From positions 113,530 to 177,529 of the forward strand of contig WTXG01000064.1 of NCBI GenBank assembly GCA_022496185.1: a stretch of 64,000 bases of DNA, read 5' to 3'. The notes beneath the pieces are model-generated. The model was not told the DNA's origin, did no database searches, and was given only the letters and a program-made list of their open reading frames with translations. This document shows positions 1-9,340 of the stretch, piece after piece. The first letter of the stretch is position 1, and every line of letters begins with the position of its first letter. The position numbers and the translations under genes are program-made. The DNA is from Multifurca ochricompacta. Its lineage: Eukaryota; Basidiomycota; Agaricomycetes; Russulales; Russulaceae.

Positions 1-22
1 CTCCCAGAGGTCACTCTCAATG

Positions 23-506
23 TCAGCCACACTCAAGACCCAAGCATGCATTCCAGAGGTTGCCCCCAGTGTTAGTGGCGGTCCGAGCCAGAATGGTCAT
101 AGTCTGCCATGGGGTTTTATTTGGGCAATCTCTAATGAGATGTCCTTGGCATCCACACTCAAAGCATTGACCCTCTCTTCTATAACGTTCTTTGTCCTCC
201 GTGGTAGCCGCCTTTCTGTTTGTCCTGATGTCCATGGCATTCAGAGTGTGTTGTCGAGGGAGTGTGAACTTTACTCCTTGATTACTGTTTCAACTAGTGT
301 TTGTTGTTTTGTTCCCAAAAAGGCTCTGGATGAAGACCCAGTTCACGTGGTATCTTTGAGCTGAATCCGCTATTTCGTTGAATGTCCAGGGGTTGCCCTG
401 GGTAATCATAGTCTGCACGAGTCTCCGTGGTAATCCTTTCTGGAAACCCCACTGTGTTGCTGGGTCATCCAGGTGCAGTCCAGCCCAAGCTGCAAGATCT
501 TGGAAA
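23..506 (-). pseudogene. Gypsy-H gag, C-terminal part with zinc knuckle
   Basis: This is the 3' part of a Ty3/Gypsy gag gene on the minus strand; Gag is the structural protein of the retrotransposon particle. Positions 235-23 encode a CCHC nucleocapsid knuckle (CFECGCQGHLIRDC, spacing C-x2-C-x4-H-x4-C). Positions 506-290 encode the preceding capsid-like segment (LDDPATQWGF, then GNPWTFNEIAD), which ends at a TAG near 290; a shift of frame there restores continuity. The upstream part of gag lies at 1008-1275 beyond a hAT insertion, and the start is near 20.9 kb. Protease and RT would lie left of the window. It is clearly non-functional. Confidence 0.8.
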
Positions 507-1007
507 TAGTGATGTGCCTGGCCCGGCTCAAAGCCGGAAGCCAGGCCAAGCCAGGCCTGTTTGGGCTGGGCCAAGCCAGGCTGTTGTGATGGCCCAGCAA
601 GGGCTTTGGCCCGGCTCAGAGAAACTAAAAGCCAAAGCCGCCAGCTCAGGCCGCAGCTTTCAACAGCACATACAAGTGCAATAGCAATCATCAAAATCAG
701 TAGAAATCTGATCACAAAGTGGTTGATTTGGGTCACGTGATCATGTTTATTGCGGCATTTCAAACTTTTCTTCGATATAGCTTTGCAATATGTAACACAC
801 TAAGTCATATTTGGATTAGCTGAACTATAACTACTAGTTATATGTCATAAAATTTTCTCTGCCAAAAGCTGTGGCTTGGGCCAAGCCGGGCCAGGGCCAA
901 GCTGTCTGTGGCGGCTTTGGCTCAGCCCAGACTTCAGGAAAGCCGGAGCCGCCCCAGGCTGAGCCAAAGCCGCGGCTTTTGGGCCAAGCCGGGCCGGAAC
1001 ATCACTA
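507..1007. mobile_element. hAT-type non-autonomous element (501 bp) with GGCC-rich termini
   Basis: The element has inverted termini TAGTGATGTgCC and its complement GGaACATCACTA. The TAGTG end is typical of hAT transposons. It is flanked by an 8-bp target duplication, CTTGGAAA at 499-506 and CTCGGAAA at 1008-1015 (one mismatch). The outer ~90 bp of each end is packed with GGCCCGGC/AAGCCGG words in opposite orientations, and the centre is AT-rich. It has no transposase gene. It splits the gag gene of Gypsy-H. Any open frame crossing 507-763 belongs to this element and not to gag. Confidence 0.88.
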
Positions 1008-1275
1008 CTCGGAAATCAGCAATATAATTGTCAATGTTTCCATTTGTCATCTGGAGTTTCTCTAACTTCTCTAGTGCTTTTTGCTCAGCGGTTTCATTGG
1101 TGAATGCCACCTGAAACACTTGTCGGAATTTCTCCCATGGGTGCAGCTCTTGAATTCTGGCATGGGCTACATTGGCTAGCCACCTCACCTGCTCTGTCAC
1201 CCATTGGTTAATCTTTGGTCCTCTCATTAGGGCCAACACATAGGACACTCTAGACATCTTGTTTCTTATGATTTT
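1008..1275 (-). pseudogene. Gypsy-H gag, central capsid segment
   Basis: On the minus strand this segment encodes a retrotransposon Gag core: KMSRVSYVLALMRG, INQWVTEQV, then WEKFRQVFQVAFTNE and ALEKLEKLQM. The order of a helix with a YVL/G motif, a W before the second half and an F...F pair is usual for the Ty3/Gypsy Gag family. It joins 18518-19087 on one side, separated by Copia-A1, and 23-506 on the other, separated by the 501-bp hAT element. Both junctions carry target duplications, so the reconstruction by excision is secure. Confidence 0.8.
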
Positions 1276-1788
1276 TGTCAAACAATCATGCTGCTGGTTA
1301 TACTGACTGTGGTTAGTAGCGGTTTAGGCTAAAAGACAAGTAGTACTTCAGAGATAAGAAGAACTCTATACAACTATACTACTGACCTAAAAGACAAGTA
1401 GTCTACAGAAGACGGTTAGTCAAAGGTAAAAAAGAGAGTATAGTAAAAGGAACTTACACTTCAGAGATAAGAAGAACTCTGAAGTGAAAGAGACGAAACA
1501 GACACCCTTATATACCCATAGGGGCCAGGGGAAATGGTCTGTGCGCACTGGGAATAAGTCCACAAGTGCCAGACAATAAACAAAGAGGGATAAAGGCCAT
1601 TGGCCAAAGAGATATCATGTGCTTACTGCGCATTACTAAGTCCATCACTAATCAGCTGAGTGAGAACGAAAGAAATGTAATAAAGATAACATAAAAAGTC
1701 CGATACTCCGAAATCTAATCTAATCTAATCTACAGCTGAAGCGAACCTTAGATGCCTGAAGCATCTCCAGACATGTCTTGTGTCAACA
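1276..1788 (-). repeat. LTR-A, 3' LTR of Copia-A1
   Basis: A 513-bp LTR beginning TGTCAAAC and ending GTCAACA on the plus strand. It contains a TATATAA promoter motif on the minus strand, a pentamer array (ATCTA)n in U3 near 1720-1732, and the duplicated exon/intron module described in the findings. The polypurine tract is the minus-strand complement of TCCCTCCATGG immediately inside it (1789-1799). Confidence 0.93.
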
Positions 1789-2087
1789 TCCCTCCATGGT
1801 GAAGGCATTGATCATAAGTGGAAATGAATTGAATGAGCACACTGCCATTCATAATTGAACGAACATGTCACCAGCCAGAGATCCAACTTCTCTAACTCTC
1901 AAGTGCAGGTTGTGAGTTTTGCGTATGAGTTGTAGATTCACTTATGCAAGCTGAAGTGCTTGACATATTTGAATGTCTACTTCTGGTATGCTCACACTAC
2001 TTGCATCACTCTCGAGGTTGAGAATATACTCATATTGCATGGTGGGAGAGTGAAAATGGTATTCAAAGTCTCCAAATTCCAGCTCTT

Positions 2088-2430
2088 TCATTCCAGCACT
2101 AGTCCAAAACCAGTTACCATGTGATCAAAAGATGATCTAGGCAGAGACTTTGTAAGGCCATCTGCCAGCATCTCTCCAGTGGAAGTTCGCACCAAGTCAA
2201 TCTGGTGTGATTCTACATACTCCCTAATGGCATGGTACTTTATTGGTATGTGCTTTGATCGCCTTCCTGTGACAGGGTTTAATGCAAGATCTACTGCACC
2301 CTTATTGTCACAATGCAGTTGTATGGGTGAACTAACTTCATATCCCAATTCCTGCATGAACGTCCTATACCACACAGCCTGATTTGAAGCCTCTGCTAGG
2401 CTCATATACTCGGCTTCTGTGGTGGACTGT
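2088..2430 (-). pseudogene. Copia-A1 pol, end of RNase H
   Basis: This is the C-terminal end of the Copia polyprotein: MSLAEASNQAVWYR, IQLHCDNKGAVDL, SKHIPIKYHAIREYV and DGLTKSL, the usual final RNase H/tail motifs of Ty1/Copia. It ends in GFGLVLE and stop at 2088. The N-terminal side is cut by the solo LTR at 2431. About 300 bp of 3' untranslated sequence (1789-2087) follow before the 3' LTR. Confidence 0.9.
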
Positions 2431-3024
2431 TGTTACGAACCCTGCTGCGTCGTCTCATTTCCTTTGACATCACGTGACGTGCTGTTTGACCCCATTTGCC
2501 CCTTCATTGATCGTGTTATGACTTCCTTTGTACCTATTTGTTCCTTATCTTTGACCTGAGGCTGTGCTTATCTCTGACTCATACTTTACACAAGAATGCT
2601 TACGTATTTTCCCACCAGAATCGCGACTATACCAGATTCGTCTATGTATATTCTCACCTGGCCCACATTGACTTTGTCCCCCATTTGATTACATTACGAC
2701 TTTGTTGATACATCGAGTACGGTACTCCGATTTAGACTCCGACCTCTATTACGTATATAAGGCCTGCCTAGATAGCCTGTATGCCTTAGACTCGACTTCT
2801 TAATCGACTTGGTGCATTACCTTCTGGGTGATCCCTAAGATCCGACTATTGAACCGTCTCAGTGCTTCTGGCACTCCTCCGCTCACCAGTACTGAGGGAT
2901 TAGCTCCTTGGTATTGACTTCTCACCTGAACTCTGTGTACTTGAAAGACAGTGCACACCTGACTTCGTAGTTTTGCTACGTGACTTATCACACATCGTGA
3001 CGAACGCCCACACCAGGCGTTACA
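2431..3024 (+). mobile_element. solo Ty3/Gypsy LTR (594 bp)
   Basis: The LTR starts TGTTACGAAC and ends GGCGTTACA and is flanked by a perfect 5-bp target duplication ACTGT (2426-2430 and 3025-3029). It has TATATAA at 2754-2760. The 11-mer AGACTCGACTT follows at 2788-2798, exactly 34 nt after the first T of the TATA motif, the same 11-mer and spacing as in the G1/G2 LTRs although the rest is diverged. It therefore belongs to the same Gypsy clade. It interrupts the RNase H region of Copia-A1. Confidence 0.9.
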
Positions 3025-3805
3025 ACTGTGCTACTGTCTTTTGTTTCCTGGAGCACCAACTAATGGCTCCATTAGCAAGGAAAAAGACATAGCCTGAGGT
3101 GGAGTGGCGGTCCTCTTGATCTCCCCATGAGGAATCTGCAAAGCCATGAAGGCCGACTTCACCATTCCCTCCAGAATAGCGCAACTTGTAGTCTTTTGTA
3201 GCATTTAGATAGGCTAAGACATACTTTGCTAGTTGCATGTGCTGCTGGGAAGGGTTGGAAGCAAATTGGCTAAGGTGTGCAACAGTGAAACTAATGTCAG
3301 GTCTGCTTCCAATCTGCACCCAAAGCAGAGACCCCATTAACTGCTGATACCTCTTAATTTCAGAGGTAGATGCTTGGTCTTCAAACTTGACCAAATGAAC
3401 ATCCATGCCAGAGGGTAGAGGAGTATATACTGGGTTGGAATCCCCCATTCCAAACCTCTCAACTATAGATGATACATAGGCTGTCTGGTCGATATCTAGT
3501 GTCTTGTTAGGACGATCCCTGGTGATGTTAACTCCAAGGTAAGACTGGATTTCGCCAAGATCGGTCATCTCATATCGGCTAGATAGAGAGTCCTTCAGCC
3601 ATTGAATCTTCTTAGTAGAGGACCCAAGTATAGTGATGTCATCAACATATAAAATAACAAAAAGTGAATCATCCCCCTCTTGGTGATGATACACATATAC
3701 TCCTGCATCAGAGTACGTCTGAGTAAAGCTCAGTTCATTGAGAACTGCATGGAATTGCAAGTTCCATGCCCAGGAAGCTTGTTTGAGGCCATACAGAGCC
3801 TTCTG
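3025..3805 (-). pseudogene. Copia-A1 pol, RT C-terminal half and RNase H
   Basis: The segment encodes the RT active-site region LYVDDITILGSS, the MTDLGEIQSYLGV and LPSGMDVHLVK segments, the connection domain (MGSLLWVQIGSRPDISF) and the RNase H motif ADSSWGDQEDRHSTSGYVF. Both catalytic Asp of YVDD are present. It is bounded by the solo Gypsy LTR (3024) and by a solo LTR-A at 3806. The reading frame is intact inside this piece. Confidence 0.92.
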
Positions 3806-4318
3806 TGTTGACACAGGACGTGTCTGGAGATGCTTCAGGCATCTAAGGTTCGCTTCAGCTGTAGATTAGATTAGATTAGATTTCGGAGTATCGGACTTTT
3901 TATGTTGTCTTTATTACATTTCTTTCTCACCTTACTCAGCTGATTAGTGATGGACTTAGTAATGCGCAGTAAGCATGTGATATCTCACTGGCCAATGGCC
4001 TTTATCCCTCTCTGTTTATTGTCTGGCACTTGTGGACTTATTCCCAGTGCGCACAGACCATTTCCCCTGGCCCCATGGGTATATAAGGGTGTCTGTTTCA
4101 TCTCTTTCACTTCAGAGTTCTTCTAACCTCTGAAGTGTAAGTTCCTCTTTTACTATACTGTCTTTACCTTTAACTAACCATCTTATGTAGACTACTTGTT
4201 TTATAGGTCAGTAGCATAGTTGTAATAGAGTTCTTCTAACCTCTGAAGTACTACTTGTTTTATAGCCTAACCCGCTACTAACCACAGTCAGTATAACCAG
4301 CAGCATGATTGTTTGACA
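3806..4318 (+). mobile_element. solo LTR-A (513 bp)
   Basis: A complete LTR-A in opposite orientation to its host, flanked by the perfect target duplication TTCTG (3801-3805 and 4319-4323). TATATAA lies at 4080-4086. The R-region module is read most easily here: first exon-like block 4114-4136, intron-like block 4137-4190 (GTAAGT...CTAAC...TAG), second block 4191-4206, spacer 4207-4226, and the intron-less copy 4227-4265. A solo LTR is usually left after recombination between the two LTRs of an element. Confidence 0.95.
4114..4265 (+). promoter_or_regulatory. LTR-A leader module: intron plus adjacent spliced copy
   Basis: Blocks E1 (23 nt) and E2 (16 nt, ACTACTTGTTTTATAG) flank a 54-nt sequence starting GTAAGT, containing ACTAAC 12 nt before its end, and ending TAG. 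Twenty nt downstream, E1 and E2 recur fused with no intervening sequence (4227-4265). The second copy begins exactly at AGAG, 34 nt after the TATA motif's first T in the first copy, which is a plausible transcription start. A 10-bp palindrome (CACTTCAGAG...CTCTGAAGTG) spans the start. Splicing itself is inferred from the sequence pattern. Confidence 0.8.
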
Positions 4319-5130
4319 TTCTGTAGCCTACAAACTTTGGACTCTTGTCCAGCAATGACAAAACCAACAGGTTGCTCCATATAAATCTCCTCATCCAGAT
4401 TGCCATGTAAGAATGCCGATTTGACATCCATTTGGTGGATTTCCCAATCCTCAAGCGCGGCCAATGCTAACAATAGTCTAAGAGACTCAAATCTGGCAAC
4501 TGGGGAGAAGGTTTCATCGAAGTCCACCCCCTCTATTTGGGTGAACCCTTTTGCTACAAGCCTAGCATGAAAGCATCCATCTGCTTTCAATTTAAAGACC
4601 CACTTGGACTTTACAGCCTTTCTACCTTCAGGAAGGTCTTCAAGGCGCCACACTTTAAGTTTTTCTAAGGCATCAATTTCATATTGACATGCCTCAAGCC
4701 AATCACTGGCATTATCAGACTCCATTGCTTCTTTAAAGATAAGAGGATCCCTATAAGGCGATCCTGCAGCATTGAGTAGATCCATCTGACCAAGTCTGGA
4801 GGAACCCTGCACAAACTCTGCATTATCCTCATTGTAGAAGTGAGGATTCAGATGACGATTCTGATTGGGACGTGCAGTATCCAAGTCTAAATCTTCTTGG
4901 ATTGCCCTATCTCGTTGTTCAGAGTGTGGACTTGTCCTTTGAAAATTAGGTTGAGGAAGTCTGCCTGCAATCCTTTCTGATTTTCTGATTGCACGGGTTC
5001 TTTTGGGAGGGGAGGATGGTTCCATGACTTGTGATGGAGGGGTCTGATATATAGTCTGAGGGTGTGTGGTGTCTATATTACATGTGGGTGTGGTAGGCTG
5101 TGGTGGTAATTGAGGAGGTACAATGTCCTC
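4319..5130 (-). pseudogene. Copia-A1 pol, linker and RT N-terminal half
   Basis: The minus strand encodes a low-complexity linker (SPPKRTRAIRKSERIAG), then the start of the Ty1/Copia reverse transcriptase: EAMESDNASDWLEACQ, VDFDETFSPVARFESLRLLL, HQMDVKSAFLHG and EEIYMEQPVGF. The solo LTR-A at 4318 interrupts it directly before LYGLKQA, which resumes at 3805. A frameshift near 5130 separates it from the integrase region. Confidence 0.9.
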
Positions 5131-7168
5131 CTGTTCCTTTTCCAGGTCTTCCTCATTTGAGGAGCCTCAGGAACATGTGTAGCTGTTGCTGGTGGTGGCT
5201 GGACTGGGCCACCTGGTAAAGTAAATGAGCCGCCTTCAGTAGGTTGCTCTATTGATTTATCTGCTCTGTTGTCCTTCACAGAGCGGGATGGGAAGGATCT
5301 CTCATCAAATGTAACATCTCGTGAAGAGATGAGAGACTGGGTACAACTATCCCAAAGTGTATAACCCTTAGAAGTGGGTTCATACCCGACAAAGACAGCC
5401 TCCCTGGCTTTGGGATCTAGTTTACGCCGCTTGCCCTCTGGAACATGATAAAAGGCTTTGCAACCAAAGACCTTGAAATATGAGACATCTGGCTTGTTCC
5501 CAACCAGAAGCTCAAGCGGAGATTTCCACTTATTAGAGCGGATGGGAGTTCTGTTATATATATGACATGCTGTCTCGACAGCACACTCCCAAAAGCCAAG
5601 AGACAGGCCAGCATCATGCAGCATGCTAGTGCCTTTTTCCATAATGGTTCTGTTGAACCTCTCAGCCCTTCCATTCTGTTGTGGACTATATGGCATCGTA
5701 AGTTTATGCTCTATGCCAAAATCTTCAAGCGTTGCTTTCAGTGCCTTGTTCACATACTCGCCACCACGATCTGTGTGAAGACACTTGATTTTATGATTGA
5801 ATTTATTTTCTAGTAGTGTCTTCAGTTTATTAAAAACTGGTGTAAACAGATCTTTAGACTTCATTGGAACGATTAAAGCGTATTTGCTAAAGTCGTCCAA
5901 GAAGGTGGCAAAGTATAGATTCCCTTGTATCGAACTGCACTGCAAGGGACCTACAAGATCACTATGAAGGATCTCAAGGGGGGCTGATGTGCGCTTTGAA
6001 GATGGGGGAAATGGAAGACGATGGGACTTGCCCATTTCACAGCCATAACAGGGCTTGTCTTCCACTTGGCTATTATTAATTCTGAGGCCTTTAACCGCCT
6101 CAGGAGCATATCTTTTCAGGGCTTCTTTAGACATGTGGCCCATTCTTTGATGCCAGATTTCTAGTGAGGCAGATGCAGTTGTATGGATACTGCTTAGGAC
6201 GTGTTTGCCTAGTACCCAATACAATTTGCCAAACTTCCATGCTTCTGCTATGATGTTGTCGCCATATTTTATTGTTGCCTTCTTATTATCTAAGAACACA
6301 GTTGCCCCTTTTTCTACTAGGGCACTGGCGGAGAGTATTTTGTGTCCTCCAGGCATATGGAGCACGTTGCTCAATTCCAAATCAAAACCTTGATCAGTCC
6401 TGATGACCACAGTACCAACTCCACTTGTTTTGACTATGGAGTTGTCACCTAGTGATACTTCATGGGTTGTGTCGACTTTATATGTGTCAAAGTCTTCAAG
6501 GTTGGGACTGAAATGGGCAGTTGCTCCACTATCAAGCATCCAATAATCTGAGTTGATATCCAGATTATAGGTGTGAACATAAAGGCAAATGTGAGGTGCT
6601 TCATGCACCTCCTCTATTTTGCTACTACCATTAACTATGGTGGCTATAGTATTTACATGTTGGGCCTCAGCCCTCTTCTTGTTCCCTGCCTTGCCCTTTT
6701 TGGCATTCTCCAGGTCCTTCTTCTTCTTTCCACAAGTGTTGGACTTGTGTCCAGGCTTTTGGCAATAGAAGCAGACCACCCCTTGTGAACCAGGGGCAGC
6801 AGTGGGAAGTGGTGATAAATTTGTTTTTTGTTTTGATTTGACAGGTGCAGCCTTAGATAGGACTGCACTACCACTTCCCGAGGGACCCGCCAGGTGACTC
6901 TCCTCATTTAGGAACCTCTGCACAAGGTCCTGGGGAGAAAGACGCTCTGGATCGCCAGAGGCTAGTATGGAGCCGGCAATGGCACTGTAGGAGTCTGGGA
7001 GAGCTTTTAACAATATGAAGCTCATTTGGAGGTCATTGACCTCCATCCCATTCTCCCTAAGGGTACTCCTGGCATCTAGAACCTTTTGTAATTGGGTTCT
7101 AAATGTCTGTCCTTCATCAAGACGGAAGGACACCAGGGCAAGCCACAAATTATACATAACCATGCTCC
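5131..7168 (-). pseudogene. Copia-A1 gag C-terminus, protease and integrase
   Basis: In order the segment encodes the Gag C-terminal half, a CCHC knuckle (CFYCQKPGHKSNTC), the aspartic protease core WMLDSGATAHFSP, the GAG-pre-integrase motif HQRMGHMSKEAL, and integrase with HSDLVGP, TDRGGEYVN and SPQQNGRAERFNRT (the D,D-35-E triad region). It is a long continuous frame (about 660 codons). Its N-terminal side is cut at 7168 by Copia-A2. The real frame runs from gag at 13664-14026 into this piece. The residues read before MYNLWLALVSF come from the inserted LTR. Confidence 0.92.
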
Positions 7169-7681
7169 TGTTGACACAGGACGTGTCTGGAGATGCTTCA
7201 GGCATCTAAGGTTCGCTTCAGCTGTAGATTAGATTAGATTAGATTTCGCAGTATCGGACTTTTTATGTTATCTTTATTACATTTCTTTCTCACCTTACTC
7301 AGCTGATTAGTGATGGACTTAGTAATGCGCAGTAAGCATGTGATATCTCTTTGGCCAATGGCCTTTATCCCTCTCTGTTTATTGTCTGGCACTTGTGGAC
7401 TTATTCCCAGTGCGCACAGACCATTTCCCCTGGCCCCTATGGGTATATAAGGGTGTCTGTTTTGTCCTTTACACTTCAGAGTTCTTCTTCCTCTGAAGTG
7501 TAAGTCGTCCTTACTTTACTTTCTACTTTTCCTTTGACTAACATTCTCTGCGTAGTTAACTTGTCTTTTAGGTCAGTAGTATAGTATTATAGAGTTCTTC
7601 TTCCTCTGAAGTTTAACTTGTCTTTTAGCCTAACCTGCTACTAACCACAGTCAGTATAACCAGCAGCATGATTGTTTGACA
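7169..7681 (+). repeat. LTR-A, 5' LTR of Copia-A2
   Basis: A 513-bp LTR with TATATAA at 7444-7450. The module occurs in a variant form: E1 7478-7499, intron-like 7500-7555 (CTAAC at 7538-7542), E2 TTAACTTGTCTTTTAG at 7556-7571, and the fused copy at 7591-7628. The distance from TATA to E1 is 34 nt. Confidence 0.93.
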
Positions 7682-7695
7682 GGTTATGGGCCCTG
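7682..7695 (+). promoter_or_regulatory. primer-binding site, initiator-tRNA-Met half-molecule type
   Basis: The sequence GGTTATGGGCCCTG directly abuts the 5' LTR. Its complement CAGGGCCCATAACC matches the anticodon stem-loop of eukaryotic initiator tRNA-Met, with CAT as anticodon. Drosophila copia is known to prime from such an internally cleaved tRNA half. The same site abuts the 5' LTRs of Copia-A1 (17991-18004), A3 (39920-39933) and B (31479-31492). Confidence 0.85.
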
Positions 7696-8617
7696 ACCGC
7701 TCATACTGACTGTTGTATTCCCTTTGTTCATACACAGCCCAACTCGCTCTTCACACTCCAAGCTCACAAAAGCTTCAAAGTTTTTCCCACCAGCTTCTTC
7801 CAGTGAGCTTTCCTATTTACGTTCTGTGCACCTTAACACCCCACAGGATGACGCAGTTTACTGCTCATCCTGAACTGTTTGGCTAGCCCTTTGGGGTTCT
7901 TGCAAAAGGTGATGAGGGACCCTAAGCGGGTGAAACACCTTAAGCTCCTTGAGTGTGCACTAGGTATTAGTAACTTTCTTAGTTGTAGCTGGGTTTTGTC
8001 CCATAGATAGTCTTAGTAGGCCTATAGCCAGAAGCTTGTGGCTTTAAGTCCAGTCAATGCTTGGCTCTATCTGTAAGCCAGGTTTAGTGACCCGCATGTG
8101 GAGTTTAGGGTCTAGAACAAGGCATGGGTAGTCACTCCCATGACGCTTGGGCTCAATACAAGTAGGCTGCACTACTATAGTCTATACATAGTAGATATAG
8201 TCTTCATCTCTGGGCATAAGTATCCGTTGCCTTTGTAGGGTAACCACGCCCTACCAGAGACAGACTAGACATCTACTTAGTCATGGCCCCAATCATCTAG
8301 GGCTTAATCATGAACTCCACCACCAGCATTAGAGGAAGGGCTATACACCCTTTGTTTCTAATGGAACTTGTGGTTGGCTCCTTCATGACATGACTCCTAG
8401 TCCTGATTACACTAGACACTCTGGCTAGTCTACCAGAGCTTATGTCTAGTTGCAGGATTACGCTAGACAGCTTTACTATACCTAGAAAGTCGCACAACAA
8501 AGGCAGGACCTTCATAGGTTCTGAAGCATAGCGCCACAGTATGGGGTGGCACTCTTAAGTGAGACCTGGGCACTGGTTCTAACTGCTCCTTGGAACCAGG
8601 AACTTTTACATCTCAAA
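7696..8617 (+). other. Copia-A2 untranslated leader
   Basis: About 920 bp lie between the PBS and the gag ATG. No long frame with recognisable protein similarity is seen. The same leader is present in A3 (39919-39003, minus) and, interrupted by hAT-N1a and FB1, in A1. Those homologous leaders provide the empty sites that prove both DNA-transposon insertions. Confidence 0.7.
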
Positions 8618-9340
8618 ATGCCGTCTTCAATCGTCTTCCCTCCCTCCTCCAAGTTGGAGCACCTTGATGGCTCTAACTGGCAGGTTTGGTCTGCCAACTT
8701 TAACGCCCTCTTGAGGATGAATGGGCTCAGGAGGCACATCATCATGCCTTACCCTGATATGCCCCTCCTCCCAGAGGACAAGGAGGAAAAGGAGAAAATG
8801 CAGAAGGAAGTCATTGACCCCATCCTTAGGGAATGGATGGGTGAAGAGGAAATGCTAATTGGGCTCCTCTTTCTTAACGTCACCCAAGAAGTCTACTCCC
8901 AAGTAGCTTCTGATGCCAATTATCCTTCTCTTAGTGAGAAGTATAACAAGTTGGAGCGTCTTTATGGCTCTGTAGGTAGCATGGCCACATACAATTTGTG
9001 GCTTGCCCTGGTGTCCTTCCATCTTGATGAAGGACAGACATTTAGAACCCAATTACAAAAGGTTCTAGATGCCAGGAGTACCCTTAGGGAGAATGGGATG
9101 GAGGTCAATGACCTCCAGATGAGCTTCATATTATTAAAAGCTCTCCCAGACTCCTACAGTGCCATAGCCGGCTCCATACTGGCCTCTGGCGACCCAGAGC
9201 GACTTTCTCCTCAGGACCTTGTGCAGAGGTTCCTAAATGAGGAGAGTCGCCTGGCTGGTCCATCGGGAAGTGGTAGTGCAGTCCTGTCAAAGGCTGCACC
9301 TGTCAAACTAAAAAACCTACAAATTTATCACCACTTCCCG
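8618..9340 (+). pseudogene. Copia-A2 gag
   Basis: The ATG at 8618 opens a Copia-type Gag (UBN2/gag-polypeptide family): MPSSIVFPPSSKLEHLDG, WQVWSANFNALLRMNG, NLWLALVSFHLDEGQTFRTQ and LPDSYSAIAGSILASG. About 240 residues are in frame before a shift near 9320. The CCHC knuckle CFYCQKPGHKSNAC then continues in another frame at 9364. The start is chosen because A1 and A3 share the residues after this Met and because the upstream sequence is shared leader. Confidence 0.88.

Noticed and set aside
290..763. 157-codon frame taken as one protein
   Set aside because: Its first half is hAT element sequence (507-763); only 290-506 belongs to gag.
1715..1735. ATCTA/TTAGA pentamer runs, vaguely telomere-like
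   Set aside because: They occur at the same U3 position in every LTR-A copy; three to four units only.
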